From contig JAHNUO010000009.1 in the NCBI GenBank assembly GCA_019787685.1, positions 1,116,001-1,180,000 on the forward strand: DNA of 64,000 nucleotides. The letters run 5' to 3'. Shown piece after piece: positions 11,850 to 24,557 of this stretch. Made by a program: the position numbers and the translations under genes. Origin of the DNA: Chiua virens. Lineage: Eukaryota > Basidiomycota > Agaricomycetes > Boletales > Boletaceae. The notes under the pieces were generated by a model. It saw only the letters and a program-made list of their open reading frames with translations, was not told the DNA's origin and searched no databases. The stretch's first letter is position 1. Every line of letters starts with the position of its first letter.

Positions 11850-13046
11850 TAAGGTGCACTTACAAGCCAGGTGTGCCATTCATTTCTGTTAAAGGTGTCT
11901 GATTCTTCAGTGAGAATAGACAAAGCTTCAAGTTGAGCATTGTTATATCATCACTAATGCCAGTGTGCAAAACCAATCATGGGATCACATACCTAAGTTT
12001 GTTACTTCACACTAAGGATTTAAATCTAAGCTGGTTGAATAGCTCGTGGTCCCTGCAAGTGATGTGTGTGGAGTTGCTTGTGTATGTAGTTTCTCTATTG
12101 AAGTTAAGTGTTTCTACAAGCTTCACTGGAAATGAAAAAGACTGGACTTGATTGTGTACTGGTTTAGGCTGGTGATCAATTTACATCTGCTTGATTGTGA
12201 GGACTCTTCAAGTTCCATGCTCAAGACTGCAACTCATTTGAGTGGCTGGACTGGCTAGTTCCCACTTTTGGATGGTTCCATTTATAGTAGATCATCCTCT
12301 GACTCAGTGCAACTACTCACCTCATGCAATTTGCTTGTGTACATATTATGATTCACAGCGACAGCCACAATGCCTATTTGGCTGCATTGCTGAGACTATG
12401 TGTACTGTATGTAGTAGTAAGTCCATCACAAGGTAATAATGATTGGTGCTGACATGGCCTGCCTTGAGGGAATTCAGAGGAGAGATTACCAGCAGCATTT
12501 CGTTGCTGTGAGTCATAGATGGCATGAAACTCTTTTCTGAACCTGTCCTGGTGATGATTGTACAGTTGAGACCAAGGTAGAAAGCTTCTGCAGCATCAAT
12601 CTGCCAAGGGTATGGTGACTAATAATTGCATTTTTCTAGGCATGCTGCAGTCAGTGCTGGCTCTATTTCATGAGAGGAATAGTTGGATTTTTTCTTGGTA
12701 TGTTCCCAGACATGTTCTACGTTGACATATGATTTTTCTTTCTCCTTACAAAAGTCCAGAGGATTTTTAGGATCCCATTGTTTCCAAGGCTTCTCTCATA
12801 TCCAAATGTAGTCCACAAAGCTGCTATATCTTGAGAGTACCTTGGGATCATATGACCTAGCAATATATTCATCTGTCCATACCCCTGTTCTTCTGTTTTT
12901 CATTTCCATTTATCTCGTTCATCTAGTTCATTCCTCATTGTTCCTTCTCATTTACTCAAACTATTACTATCTTTGTGTGTGCTTGCTGACCTAACTAAAC
13001 TCTCCATGTTGGTACATCAAATGCTGATGTTGATTTACCAGCTCAG
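11850..13046. other. No gene recognised
   Basis: CpG-poor sequence with only short frames and no motif. Nothing specific can be supported. Confidence 0.35.
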
Positions 13047-13587
13047 TTGATACTACTTGATAGGATCAACAATTCACCAACAGTTCAACTTACATCAGAT
13101 GATAATGCATTGAAGACACAGTCAAATGTTCACCCTACTGCAAGTTGTAACAATGGCCCCAATGTTATTGACCTCACAGTTGATAGGGACTCACTAACAA
13201 ACTCACAGAGTGCTACACCTGGCCTATCTGAGTTTGTCAAACCCAGGAATGCTATTTGAGTGCATTTGATCTCCATAAGGGACTTGGACGCAGATTCACA
13301 GCATAGTTTTGTCACTCACAACTCACTGACTCTCTATCAGTGATGCTGAGCACATGGTGCAAGTACACCAAGGAAATCTAGCAGTTACTTCACACATGGG
13401 ACTCTACACAATGCTTGAAAAAATGAAGGAAAACCATGGATTTCACACTGACATAGTAAACAGGGTATACAAGCAATCAAATGGTCTCAAAGAAACTGAT
13501 AGAACCTTACTTGCTATGCAGGAAGTGGAACAGGAGCAAGGAAAACAGGAGATCCAGCATGGGTCAAGGAAAAAGAAGACAGCATAG
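13047..13587 (+). pseudogene. Hydrophilic gene fragment, unrecognised
   Basis: Two consecutive plus-strand frames, 13047-13259 and 13354-13587, look like pieces of one protein. The first contains NVIDLTVDRDS, which resembles a SUMO-interaction-type hydrophobic patch in an acidic/Ser-rich linker. The second is helical and charged (MVQVHQGNLAVTSHMG, then Lys/Glu-rich to its end). They are separated by stops. CpG is absent. Probably a decayed exon of a host or transposon gene; the family is not known to me. Confidence 0.25.
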
Positions 13588-14016
13588 ACAATGTGAATTA
13601 GCAATCATGTGTACCAGTAGTTATGATTTATTCCTGCTGTGCTTAGAAATTTTAATTTATCTTTGGCATGTTCATCTCCAAGTTAGTCATGAATTAATTA
13701 CACACACCAAAACCTCATGCATTTCACTTGACACACCACATGTACTGATTTGGCAGGGTGGACTTCTCTGTGAACAGCAGGTACACTACTTGTAGTGTGT
13801 CTGCAGGGCCTTGCTTTAGGCATGTCAAGTTTTATGATTTATGTACCTATAGGACAGGAATATAGTTGCTATAGTGGGAGGGTTTGTTGATTTAAATTTT
13901 ATTTGTGAAGGGGGGTTATTGTGAAAGCTTGTCTTTGCACATTATTTTGGGGTTTTACACATGGGGGGCTTATTAGTGTTAGTTCCGTTGATGTTGAGCA
14001 TGGCACCTATTCTTTT
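13588..14016. other. No gene recognised
   Basis: T/G-rich sequence between two gene relics. The frame at 13481-13795 is an overlapping alternative frame without motifs. Confidence 0.35.
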
Positions 14017-14649
14017 CTAGGGGCAGCAAAGCCTGGTTTGTTTTGGGGCCAAGCCACCTATCAAGTCATGGGAAGGGGCACAGGCCTTGGGAGTGAGTGA
14101 TACACTGACAAATCTGGCATTGCCAGAGAGTGCCTTTTCTCCTAGTGCTGTTGAAGGGGTCCAGGTATGTGATGTTTTTGAGGACCACATGGAGGTTATG
14201 CCCAGCCTTTGGGTTGCTAGTGGGGAGGGTTGTGAAGACATTGAAAATTAAGGAAGGAACATCTTTTGGTTTTGTGAAGTTGAGGAACTTGACATAGAGG
14301 GACTCTGTCAGACCATTGAAGGTACTTGCAAGGGAGGTAGTGATGTCATCAGCAGTAAGGTTAGCTAGAAAGTTCATGTCACAGGTGAATATGGCTACAA
14401 ATTCATCATAGACCATGTCTATTTCCCAGGCATGGAGAACAATTTGCCAGATGTGACCTGTATCAGGGGTGATAAATTTCTCAAGTGGAAAGAGAAAGGT
14501 AGGGAATGCAGGGTTGAAGGGGAAGAGCTCAAAGGTAATGCTAGGGGTTGCCCATACTTTGGTATAGAGAAAACCATTGTAGGAGGTAAAGAAGACGCAC
14601 CTAGAGAAGTGCTAGCTGAGTCAGGTGACCCAACACACAAAACAGACAC
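14017..14649 (-). pseudogene. Retroelement-type ORF relic with CCHC zinc knuckle
   Basis: Minus-strand frames 14649-14419 and 14416-14066 give a Ser/Pro/Leu-rich piece followed by 116 codons with a regular alpha/beta-looking region. The second ends in a perfect CX2CX4HX4C array, CQICQCITHSQGLC, about 15 residues before its end. Zinc knuckles of this spacing bind nucleic acid in retroelement Gag or ORF1 proteins, and several basidiomycete transposon-borne proteins end with a similar 'WQCxIC...H...LCP' segment (recalled, not searched). A stop splits the two frames. The relic is isolated, with no RT nearby. Confidence 0.35.
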
Positions 14650-15054
14650 AACAGGAGGATCAAGGAGGTTGATAATGTGTTACAGAACCTACAGGACATG
14701 TCAGAACAGGTACATAAATCGCCAGAGCCAGATAAGAACATAGACTAACTGGCAACTGATGAAAATAAGATCAAGCCAGACATGCTGGGTGGCCAAACAG
14801 TCATACTAGGTAGACCCCATGGTGTCAGGGAATGCACTAAAAACTGTCAGGACAACCGCGGCAAGTGTAAGGAATGGGCCTGAGATATTCAATACCTGAA
14901 ACAAGCTGAGTATGATGAGGTACATAGTAGGGTGGGATGCAACATGTAACAGTTGTGAGAGTGTTCATAGATGAGACAGGACCCTAAGGTCAGCTTGAGT
15001 GCAGGATTATGTGCAATGAAGCACCTGCACATTTATTCCATGAGTAGTGTCGAT
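14650..15054. other. No gene recognised
   Basis: Flanking DNA of the solo LTR at 15055. No open frame or repeat that can be supported. Confidence 0.35.
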
Positions 15055-15696
15055 TGTTACAATCACGTTTCACATTATTCTTTCGCCTTCCTACTCAACA
15101 CTCTCATCCACCATACAAGATACACAATATCTATTACGGCATATATTGCCTCATGCCAAGGCTATACTCAGGACCTTATCCTATTGGCCAATCCTTTATG
15201 ACTCACTATGATTCATTATTAGACACGTGTTATCACACGATGTCATAACCCATGCACAACACATGTGTATTCACACATTATCTCTTATCAATGATTCCCT
15301 ATGACTCATATCTATTATTAAAGCAGTGCTTATCTCATAACATGCTTATACCGCATTGTTACAGCATTGTTTCCTCATGTCTTTATCTATGACTCACATA
15401 CATGCATATACCTCATGTTATCTCACCTTATCTACCAATCAGAACACTCATACTTATCTATGTATTCATACTCCGATTGTAGCTCCGATTGTACTTTGAG
15501 TATATAAGACTTGAATGCAGCACCAAGGGAACTCTAACAAAGTTCACCTTTGGTTTTCCTCCATTGTCTCTCATAGATGGATCTCCTCTGTAGTTCTCGC
15601 CTCACTCGTCAGACTCACTTGCACTTTACACCTTACACTGACCACTACAACCACTCGCAAGTAACTCATAGTCTACATTTGTTCTAGGTTGTTACA
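15055..15696 (+). mobile_element. Solo LTR, gypsy-like family 2
   Basis: A 642-bp unit beginning TGTTACAATCACG and ending TTCTAGGTTGTTACA. A GTATATAAGACTTG box lies near 15500, followed by CTAACAAAGTTCACC. That is the same AACAAAGTTC word that sits at the predicted transcript start of the 430-bp gypsy LTRs, so the parent element was probably self-priming too. Flanks are TCGAT (15050-15054) and TTGAT (15697-15701), a 5-bp target duplication differing by one C to T at a CpG. No internal region remains. Confidence 0.75.
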
Positions 15697-15700
15697 TTGA

Positions 15701-16145
15701 TGACTGCTCAGGCAGAGTAAATGATGTAAACGAGTTAATTATCAAACTGGGGAATCATCCCTCAGTTTGCCAGAGTATATATACTAAATACATGTGGCTG
15801 TACACTACCGGATAAGGAAAGCAGGTAGGTAAACATAATTATGAATAGTCTGAGGTACAGCTACATTAGGCAACGGCAATTCAGAGCATGTGATGAAGGC
15901 ATGACATTGACCAATTGGATATGATCCGGATGGGTCAGGTTAGGAGTCACAGTGAGTCATAAAGACTTGAGGAATGCATGAGGCATCAATGGAAGAATCT
16001 AGCATGCGAGTACATGTGTATGAGGTGTGTAATGAAATGGAAGTGCAGAGATTAATAACATGCTTGAGGGTCGTGTTGTAACCCTAGACAATGTGGTAAA
16101 CATGTGTCATGAAAGTAAAGAGCATGGGAATCGTGTATCGTAACA
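15701..16145 (-). repeat. Possible third LTR remnant
   Basis: On the minus strand this begins TGTTACGATACACG, like the chromovirus LTR start, and contains the block 'ttggatatgatcc' typical of the LTR U3 here. No matching target duplication was found and the right boundary is unclear, so this is a tentative LTR relic adjoining the solo LTR. Confidence 0.35.
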
Positions 16146-16454
16146 ATACCAATGGTGTATTTGTGCACCCCAGAGAATACAACACTAAACTTTAGGATAG
16201 ATATGTTATTGAAGTTGACATTATCTTGAAATTGTATGTTCATTCTCACTTTTTGGTTCTCTATTATCCTTATGAATATGATTGCATTATCCAAAATAGC
16301 TGGTTTTTCAAGCCAAGCCAGAAAGATCCAAATGGCTTGTATATTTACCAGTTTATGCTCCAAGGCATGAAGGTCATGTCTTACAATGAATATATCAATA
16401 ACACTGTTATTTGTCACCCTGTAACTCAGAGTGATATGCTTTCTGTTAAGGATT

Positions 16455-16620
16455 GTCATGGATAGACTCATGGGTGTACCCATGGTGGGTTTCACCTGTG
16501 GGTCTTTTACTTTACACTAAGCTTGAAACACTTTGGGCCCGAGTTCAGGGGTCATTTCAAATCAGCAGCACAGCCATACCCACACCCACACCCACATAAC
16601 ACCCACACCCATGACATACC
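16455..16620. repeat. GGGT/ACCC-rich repeat pair
   Basis: Starts with ATGGGTGTACCCATGG and ends with repeated CCCACACCC and CCCATGAC words in inverted orientation, about 70 bp apart. Same word family as at 4919-6288 and 43945-45045. Confidence 0.4.
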
Positions 16621-17919
16621 TTACTTTCTGTTGATTCCAAAGATAAAAGACAGGCCACAGACAATCTTGTAGGCTATCACCCTCCAAGACTCAACAGAGC
16701 TGTGAATGAAGATGTCTCCAATGTTTTTGCTGTTGAACACTGGCCCTCTGACTACTATATCCTTCTCATCACCATTGTTCATCACTCTAGGGAAGATCTA
16801 GACTTGACATATCTTGCATTTTCAAATGCTAAAAAATTAATGACAACCTATGGAGAGTTGTGAAGCATGCTCGTATCTGCTCAGCAACTCAAATCCTATC
16901 ATGAGATTCAAAATCTCAGTATACCATAATCATTGATACCCATTGGTGGTACTTACTAGTAATTCTACTCTAGTAATTCTTAGAACATTGAAACTACTGG
17001 GGTGAATCTGTTTTGGTAGCAGCCTCCAAAGCCTACACAAGACCAAGACCAAGGTCCTTGGTCAGTTCTTGAGAAGGAAAATCCACTTACTCTAATTATC
17101 AGTTTACCACAATAAAACTAGGTATGTCATTACTATGTCACATTGAGCTAGTATGACTCACTGGATGAATCTACTCAATGTATGTAAGGGCTGAAATTGT
17201 ATACTGGGTGTCAGAAAACTTACTGTCAAAGATTGAGAGCTCTGTATGCTAATGAAAATAAGTAAACCCAAGTATTATCTGCTATCACCATCAATATTTT
17301 TGTATGATGTCTATCTTGTTTTTGCATGTACCCAGCAGCAACTTGCTAGAATGCTAGGTCAATATAATGGGAGGATCAAATTTTTTAACACAGACTCTAA
17401 AGATGAGGAGGTTAAGTCAAGAACTGTCAAAGGTGCTAAAATGGACTGAAATGATGGCAACAGTGACAAAGATGAATGATGATGAGGCTGGAAGGATGGC
17501 AAAACAAGCAGCACATGCTGTGGCTCAATAGAAGTCAAAATGCGACAGACAGCTAAGGAGAACAGTCAATCTGAATGGAATAAGACAAGACCATGGCACA
17601 CACACCTAGACCACCCAGACTACTTCCCAACCATCCCAGATGACTGGCAAGCCATGACTTACTATATATAGTCACTACTTGAGCATACTACTAGATAATA
17701 TTGTATGTTACAATGTAGAGCAATAACTATTCAGCTTTCCATACAAAACAATATTCAAGGAGTGAGCAAGTAACTCTGGACCGACCCTTTCTCTCAGCTT
17801 GAAATACATTGTGGAATGGCTGCCATCAATCCAAACATCAACCCTGTGATACATATTTGGCTTGGATGTGGTTGGCTGTACTGCTAATAAAATGTGTACT
17901 CACCTTGTAGACAGAATTA
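16621..17919. other. No gene recognised
   Basis: CpG-poor DNA with short frames only (for example 67 codons at 17246-17449). Nothing supported. Confidence 0.35.
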
Positions 17920-18623
17920 GTGTTTTAAGGTCCAGTTGCAGGACTGGTCCTGGGTGGTCCTGGTCTTAGTACTTTAAAATCTTTCAAAAATGAAGAAAAA
18001 TCAAAAGACCGGTCCTGGACTGGTTGCAACTGGTCTTTTTAGAACAACAGTGTTGGCCCAGGGTCCCCCCACTTGGGCATACTTTCCATAATTTCTGCAG
18101 TATTTCAGGTATTTATTTAGAATTTCTACAATTACAATTGAGTTTATATCCCCTAAATATGACATCCAACCCACAAATGGCTATATATCTGCCAGTTATG
18201 GACTGATTCTCACAATTATTGGACACACAACACACTGGGGTCTACTCAACATTACATACACTGATGATGAAGCATGATTTGTGCAAATATATTGTGATCT
18301 CTATTGCAAATGAGTAAGTAACTACTATAGATAACATGTGATGTGAAAATGATAATATCTAGGTCATTTCTGGACCGCTTCCCATGAACATTGGATGCCC
18401 AGAAAGGCAATAATCTCATTTCAATTTGGTACACTTATGACTAAGCTGGCTTCTGCAAAAAACTGGTCCAAATTGGTCCTAAAAAAGTTGTTAAAGTTGT
18501 CAGGACTGGTTTGTTCCAGTTTTGGTCTGATCCTACCACTTTTGGAAGCTTACTCAGACTGGTTATAATCTGGTTGCCTCATTTGGACCATGGAAAACTG
18601 AACCAGACCAGACTTTTAAATAC
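17920..18623 (+). mobile_element. 704-bp MITE, copy 1
   Basis: Ends form an inverted repeat (GTGTTTTAAGGTCCAGT at the left; the right end is the decayed complement, AGACTTTTAAATAC), flanked by TA on both sides (17918-17919, 18624-18625). The interior is non-coding and rich in CCAGT/ACTGG words. Copies 2 (41236-41941) and 3 (54709-55423) lie in the opposite orientation with the same length and ends. TA duplication suggests mobilisation by a Tc1/mariner-type transposase. Confidence 0.75.
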
Positions 18624-20760
18624 TAGATAGAATTAAACATGAAGAAATTGCCAGTGTCCAAAGCAAGTCCACCTGTTGCTGCATCAACAAGCTCCTTCTT
18701 GCTTATTTCAAAGCATGCTCCCATCCCTCCTACTTCAAATGTCAGTCTCTCTGCGACAAACAACATCAATATACAATCTCTCTCTCAAAAGCAAAGCTGG
18801 TCACCATACCTGGATAGTTGGCAGACACAATTGCTCACTTTGAAGCACAGACCAAGTAGTTGCAGCAGGAACTAACTTGTAAGACTCACGAGTTGCAATG
18901 AGATGAATGCCAAGGTCAAGACCCTTAATGACAACATAACAAACTTTATGTGAAGTACAGGAGAGCAGTGACCTATGAACCATCTCTTTGACAGGTATAC
19001 AAGTAGTTGATAAGTTTGTGATGAAGAATGTAGAAGTGAATTGCAGGTACTAACCTCCAGCAGTAAACTGATCATGATCCTGCATATTTTTACCTTCCCA
19101 CTCCATACCTCTGCAAAGTAGAAATGCACATTGCGAAAGGATTAGATACATGGAGTGCAGAATCTATGATTATATAAGTAGTAGCTATGGAACACCAAGC
19201 CTAACATATCAATATGGTCTCATTCTCTTGACAACATTGTTGTTGTGTTTTTTAGTGTCATGCTGCTTCTAAGGCAGATGATACAGAGCAGCCATAGGAC
19301 ATTTCTCATCCAAGGTTATCTGAAACACTATAATGTATTGACTTCTCTTCTAGATGTCCCTGCAGTGGCCCATCATGATTCCCACAGGAGTCAAATGGGA
19401 TACCAGAATCATTACTGCATGCTTGCTAGAATATGGCTTTCTTGAGCTTGAAAAGCCACCATATTATTTGATACCACTGTGACTCCTCTTCGAAGGTATG
19501 CTTCTCATTTGTTCCTACTCAACCTCATGTTGCTGTTCAGTCACTGATCCCCTCTATGTTTGGCTCTCAGTTCACCAAGATAGCTCAAGAATTAGCCCAT
19601 GATATCTGCCAGGCTCAAGCAGAGGACATTCAAGCTACTCCTGCTACAGTCCACCGTTCTGTAGGCAGAGAGAGGTCAACCTGAAACATGACAGACATGG
19701 GGGGTGACCTTGATCATGAAAGCTGCACAGCAAAGAAGTCACATTGTGCCCAAGTACATCTCCCAGACATCACTGGCTTAACAAATGACATTATCTTACC
19801 CACAAAAGTTAATTTGGAGTGGTACAACATCCATGCTATTGGTCCAAGCTGAAAAGATATTGAGATAACTAGGCTGGCTTACTCTTTTGTGAGAGGTAAT
19901 CATGTCTTTCCAAAGCTCACCTCATAGCATTTCTCAGCACACAAGATTGAATCATTTGGAAACAAAGAGCAGCATTGCCTGTCATCAGGTTCAAGAGCTC
20001 ATGTATGAACTTGAGGAGTATAAACATGATATTGTTACTAGTAGAGAATGCACACAAATCATTGAGTCTCAAGATGGCATAGAAATTCAAGTACTGTTCT
20101 AGCAATTATTGTATGTACTAGTACTGGCAGTACTTGCAGTGCTAAACTTGTGAGGTTTTTGCTCTTTAACTTTTCATGGTGCAGTTTCTTTCCCATTGAT
20201 TAAGTCACATGACTTCTAGAGCTATTGTAATATTTTCAAAGGCCATGTCAACAGTCCCAGTTTTATTAGCAATATCAATGATTGTTGATGTCAGAACTTG
20301 TCTGGGATCAAACAGATTACTAATCTCAACAATCTCAAGCTTTCTGTTCATTTTCATGGTACCATTCTTCATGATACAAATTCACCTGATAATATTGTAA
20401 GTCTTCCTACATACCATCCAATCCAGTCACTCATAATATTCTCATTCAGCTGGTGCAAATCTCTGTCCAGTTCTGTGATCAATGGATTGGACAACCTTTA
20501 TTCCCTGTTATACATGACCTGTTCAAGGAAGCAAACAAATTGTTAAGTCCAGTGCATTTCTCATTCTTGGCTGTCTCACACATACTAATTTACTATTAGG
20601 CCACATTTTCATTCCTCTTGCTCTTAACTCACTTTGAGCCCACTGATGCATATCAGTGGATGCAGTTAGTGAAGCAAATTGAAGAGCATTTGGTAACAGA
20701 TCCCCTTCTTGAAACCAAGCACCCAGAGTGCTACCATTTACAGCAGAGCTCTTCTAGATG
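18624..20760. other. Decayed DNA with possible gene relics
   Basis: Short frames on both strands, none with a recognisable motif. Just before the chromovirus insertion (about 20640-20765) a frame includes a helical stretch, VKQIEEHLVTDPLLETKHPE, that may belong to a broken host exon interrupted at the ACCTT target site. Nothing firmer can be said. Confidence 0.3.
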
Positions 20761-20765
20761 ACCTT

Positions 20766-21195
20766 TGAAACAACCTAGAACAAAACTAGACTGTTAAGTG
20801 TAGTGATTGAGTGAAGAGGGGGTTCAGTCCAGTGAAGAGGCGAAAACTCCAAGAGAACTGTGTTAGAGTTCTCTGGCTTTGATTCATGGGGTTTATATAC
20901 TACATGGATATCGGAGTTCTAATCTGAGTATGAACTACGTAGATAAGTGTATGGCATCCTATTGGATGATAAGGTGTGAATCATAATGAGTCATAGATAA
21001 GAGCATAGCCTTGCACTGCCGGTGATGAGTCAGTGATAAGGGAAATGAATAGATAAGGGCATAAGGTGATGGATGCTGTGTTATTGTGGCAGCCAATCGG
21101 ATATGATCCTTTGGACAGCCTTGACATGAGGCGTTTAGACTTAGAATAGATCGAATGTTGGAGTTGTGAAGTGAGGAAAAGTTGGTATCGTAACA
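20766..21195 (-). repeat. 3' LTR of the minus-strand chromovirus
   Basis: 430 bp, TGAAACAACC to TATCGTAACA on the plus strand. Matches 25613-26042 apart from a few transitions and is homologous to the 430-bp LTRs at 28496 and 34965. Confidence 0.92.
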
Positions 21196-23490
21196 CTATC
21201 TCCCTTCTGTTGATCAGACTCCGAATGATCTGTTTCATAATTGAGACAATGGAAACCATCCTCATCTTCGTTTTGCATTTTATCGTCATATGTTCGGAAC
21301 ATGGAGTTAAATTCAGTTTGTGTGACTTGTAATTTTCTTGGGGCATCTGGATGTGCTTCGTGGAAATCAGATATGAGATCCAGAGCATTCTTCAGATTCT
21401 TTAGTGGTTCCCAAGTTCTTTCGTCATCATCATAACCTTTCCAGTGTATTAGATATTCTAAGCGGCGTCCCTTCATGCGGGAATCAACGATATAGTCCGC
21501 TTCAAATTCTTCTTCTCGGTCATCTCCGATTACGATAGGTCACAGTTTGTAAACCGGTTGTTCTGGGAGATGTTCCTTATAAGGTTTGACCTGAGAAATA
21601 TTTACAACTGGATGTATTCGCATGGTACGTGGGAGTCGAAGCTTTAGAGCATTCGGTCCGTGCATGGATATTATGTCATACGGTCCAATCCACTTGTTTG
21701 TGAATTTGGGGTATTGCTTTATTTTTAGGTTTGTTGTAGAGAGCCAGACCTTGTCTCCGATTGAGTAAGCTGGTGGTTCTGATCTCGATTTATCTGCAAC
21801 ATTTTTCATATGTTCCGCGGCCTTTTCTATATTAGATTTGGTTTGCTCTAGAACTTCGGAAAAGTCCGTTATATAGTTCTAAGTGGCCGGGTTTTTCATA
21901 GAGTGTGGCATAATTCCCATCCTAGGGACGTAAGAACGTGTTATTTCGAATGGTGAGAATTTAGTGGCAGTGTGCTTCTTGCTGTTATATGAAAATTGTG
22001 CGAGAGGAAGCCAATTGGCCCATGTGTTATCTTTCTTGGCACAGAACATGTGAAGGTATTGCTGCACTTCTCGATTCATTCGTTCTGATTGTCCATCTGT
22101 TTGTGGATGATGTGCGGTGCTTAATTTGGGTGTGATTTTTAACCCTGAGCATATGTCTTTCATAAGTTGGGAAGCGAATTGTGGTCCTCTATCCGATATG
22201 ATGGATTTAGGGAGGCCATGATGTTTCCATATGTGTGAGAGATATAGTTTAGCGAGATCCATAGATGTACACGTTTTGTGGCAAGGAATGAATTCTACTT
22301 CTTTAGAGAAGTGATCCACGACTGTGAGAATAGAGTCATAGGAGTGTGAAAGTGGGAGATCTGTGATGAAATCTGCTGAGATATCTTCCCATGGTAATGA
22401 CAGTGTTTCTAAGGGTTGCAGGAGTCCTGCTGTTTTCTGATTAGAACCCTTGAATCGAGCGCATCTTTCACAATGTGAGACATAGTTTTTGACTTCTTCG
22501 TTCATACAAGGCCAAATGTAGGTTCGTGAGAGAAGTTCTAAAGTTTTATCATATCTGGGATGTCCAGCTTCCGGTGTGTCATGAAACATAGTAATTGATT
22601 TCGTGCGTAAAGTGTTGGGAATGAAGATCCTATCCCCCTTTCTAAGGAAGGTGTCCTCGACTTTATATCCGATAGATAATAGGTGTTTCATGGCATTTGG
22701 TGATAATTTCATAGTTTCATGTTGTACATCTGATAGGAATTGATCACCATTATAGAGGAGAGTGACGGCTGATCTGATCTTAGAAGGATCCATGAGAAGG
22801 ATTCCTTTGTTATCATCTTCGATTCCGATCATGTGGTCCTCTCTCCTGCTTAAAGCGTCAGCTTTTCCCATAGTGACTCCAGCCTTGTGGTGCCAAGTGA
22901 AGTTGAAACGAGAGAGATATTGTGCCCATCTCGCTTGTCTTCGGTTAAGATCTTGGCGTGTCATAAACCACGTAAGGTTCTGGTGGTCATTTCATATTTC
23001 AAATTCATATTTTGCACCTTCTAGATAGTGGCGCCATAGTTCGAGAGAACAGATAACTGAGAGCATTTCTTTGTCAGCTATCGGGTAGTTCCGTTCCTCT
23101 GGGGTCATAGAGTGGCTATTATAAGCGACAGGGTGCCAAAGTCCTTCTTTTTCAATAGATAAGACTGCTCCTGTTGCGAAGTCCGATGAATCGCATTCTA
23201 AGCGATATTTGGAATTCTGATCCGGATAAGCAAGTATAGGGGCTGTCGTAAATGCCTTTTTAAGCATAGTGAATGCTTCGTCACAAGCGAAGGTCCATTC
23301 AAACTTTTGATCCTTTTTAGTAAGGTCATGTAAAGGTTGTGCTATTTTCCCATAGTCTTTAATAAATCTGCGATAGAAGTTGGCAAGTCCGAGGAAACTT
23401 CTGATGTGTTTGACTGATGTGGGAGTAGGCCATTCAGCGACTGCTTTGGTCTTCTCATTATCCATTTAATTCCATCAGTTCCCATCCTCA
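21196..23490 (-). pseudogene. pol: Pol remnant: RNase H, integrase, chromodomain
   Basis: Consecutive minus-strand pieces match the intact pol at 31.4-34.9 kb. 23465-22992 holds the RT tail and RNase H (LECDSSDFATG). 22964-21879 holds the RNase H end, the HHCC zinc-binding region, and the integrase core with ISADFITDLP, SDRGPQF and GQSERMNRE. 21809-21540 and 21476-21141 hold the post-integrase part and a chromodomain (YLIHWKGYDDDERTWEP). Breaks are a TGG to TGA stop near 22990, CAG to TAG near 21878 and CGA to TGA near 21539. A one-base deletion near 23465 shifts the frame. The C-terminal tail continues about 35 residues past the point where the intact copy stops. The whole protease and RT catalytic region is absent. 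Confidence 0.9.
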
Positions 23491-24555
23491 GATGGCCGCA
23501 AAAGGGTCCTTTTCCAGGACTGGAGAAGTTGAAGCTTTAGGGGCTTCCTTTTGAGATGTGGATCTCGCTTTTCGAGATTTCCCACATGTGGCTTTATTGT
23601 TGCCGGCGTAATACTTGCAGTCGGGGCACTGCACTTTGGGTTTGGGACACTCCTTTGGAACGTGTCCTGTGTTCCCATAGTTGTAGCACTTATTTTTAGG
23701 GTTGACCTTCTTTTGGCCAACTGCCCTGACTTCTTTGCCGGTAAACCAGCCATCTTCATCAACTTCATATCGTGATGTGGAGCCGATGTCCATTGCGTTA
23801 GGATCCTTCTTTTTGGTCCTTTCTCCGTGGACATATTGGAGTTGCTTCAATGAATTTCCTGCCTGTCTTATCAAGGCGAGGTATGCCGTCACGGCCTTGT
23901 TGCGATCCGGCTCATATTTGGGTGCGAGCGGATCATTCCACATAGGTTCTTGCAGGGTGATTCTTGTTCTATCCCTGAAGATTTGATGTATTAGTCCTCG
24001 TGCTGTATTTGCCTCGAGGAGTCTTATGGCATGTGAAGGGTCTATTTTGGCTTGGTGCCATAGTGCTTCCCATTGAATTAGGAAGTCTTTGACCCACATA
24101 TTTCCTTGTTCAAGATGTTCTAGCTCTGTACGAGCCCAGTCAACCTTGTTGTTTTGGCGGAACATCCCTTCTACGTCAATGACCAATTGTCCCCATGTGA
24201 GGTTGGTCCCTTGTGCTAAGCGAGTTTCGGCGAACTGCGAAGCACGTTTTCCTTTTAAGCGAGATAACATGGCAAGTACAGCGGTGTATGAGCCGGGTGT
24301 GATAGTGCCTTGGTTAACATCTATCCATCCTTTCACTTTAGCCCACCACTCTTCGAATCAGGCCGGTTCTCCATCATAGGATCCAGGGTCGGCAAAGATT
24401 TCTACCTTTCCCGTGGATGGGGGTTTATTCTGTAGAGCGTGTATTGCTCCAGACATTTGTGTAATAATAAATATGGCTGCTTGCAGCCGATCGGAGTCTT
24501 TCTCCTTTGGGTCATTCATGACCGAAGTCGCATCAGCGATATCTTGTGTCGACAT
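23488..24555 (-). pseudogene. gag: Gag of the minus-strand chromovirus, disrupted
   Basis: Starts at ATG 24555, two bases after the stop of the small membrane ORF, exactly as in the intact element (TAA-AT-ATG in both). Residues match the intact gag through the capsid-like region (VDWARTELEHLEQGN; QAKIDPSHAIRLLEAN) and end at KDPFAAI, where the large deletion begins. A stop lies in the EEWW block near 24358. In the zinc knuckle the second cysteine is tyrosine (CYNYGNTGH), so one zinc ligand is lost. Gag would form the particle and bind RNA; this copy is unlikely to do either. Confidence 0.85.
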
Positions 24556-24557
24556 AT

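Noticed and set aside
16052..16495. 147-codon minus-strand frame
   Set aside because: It runs through an LTR-like remnant and into a GGGT-rich repeat, with no motif; judged a chance frame.
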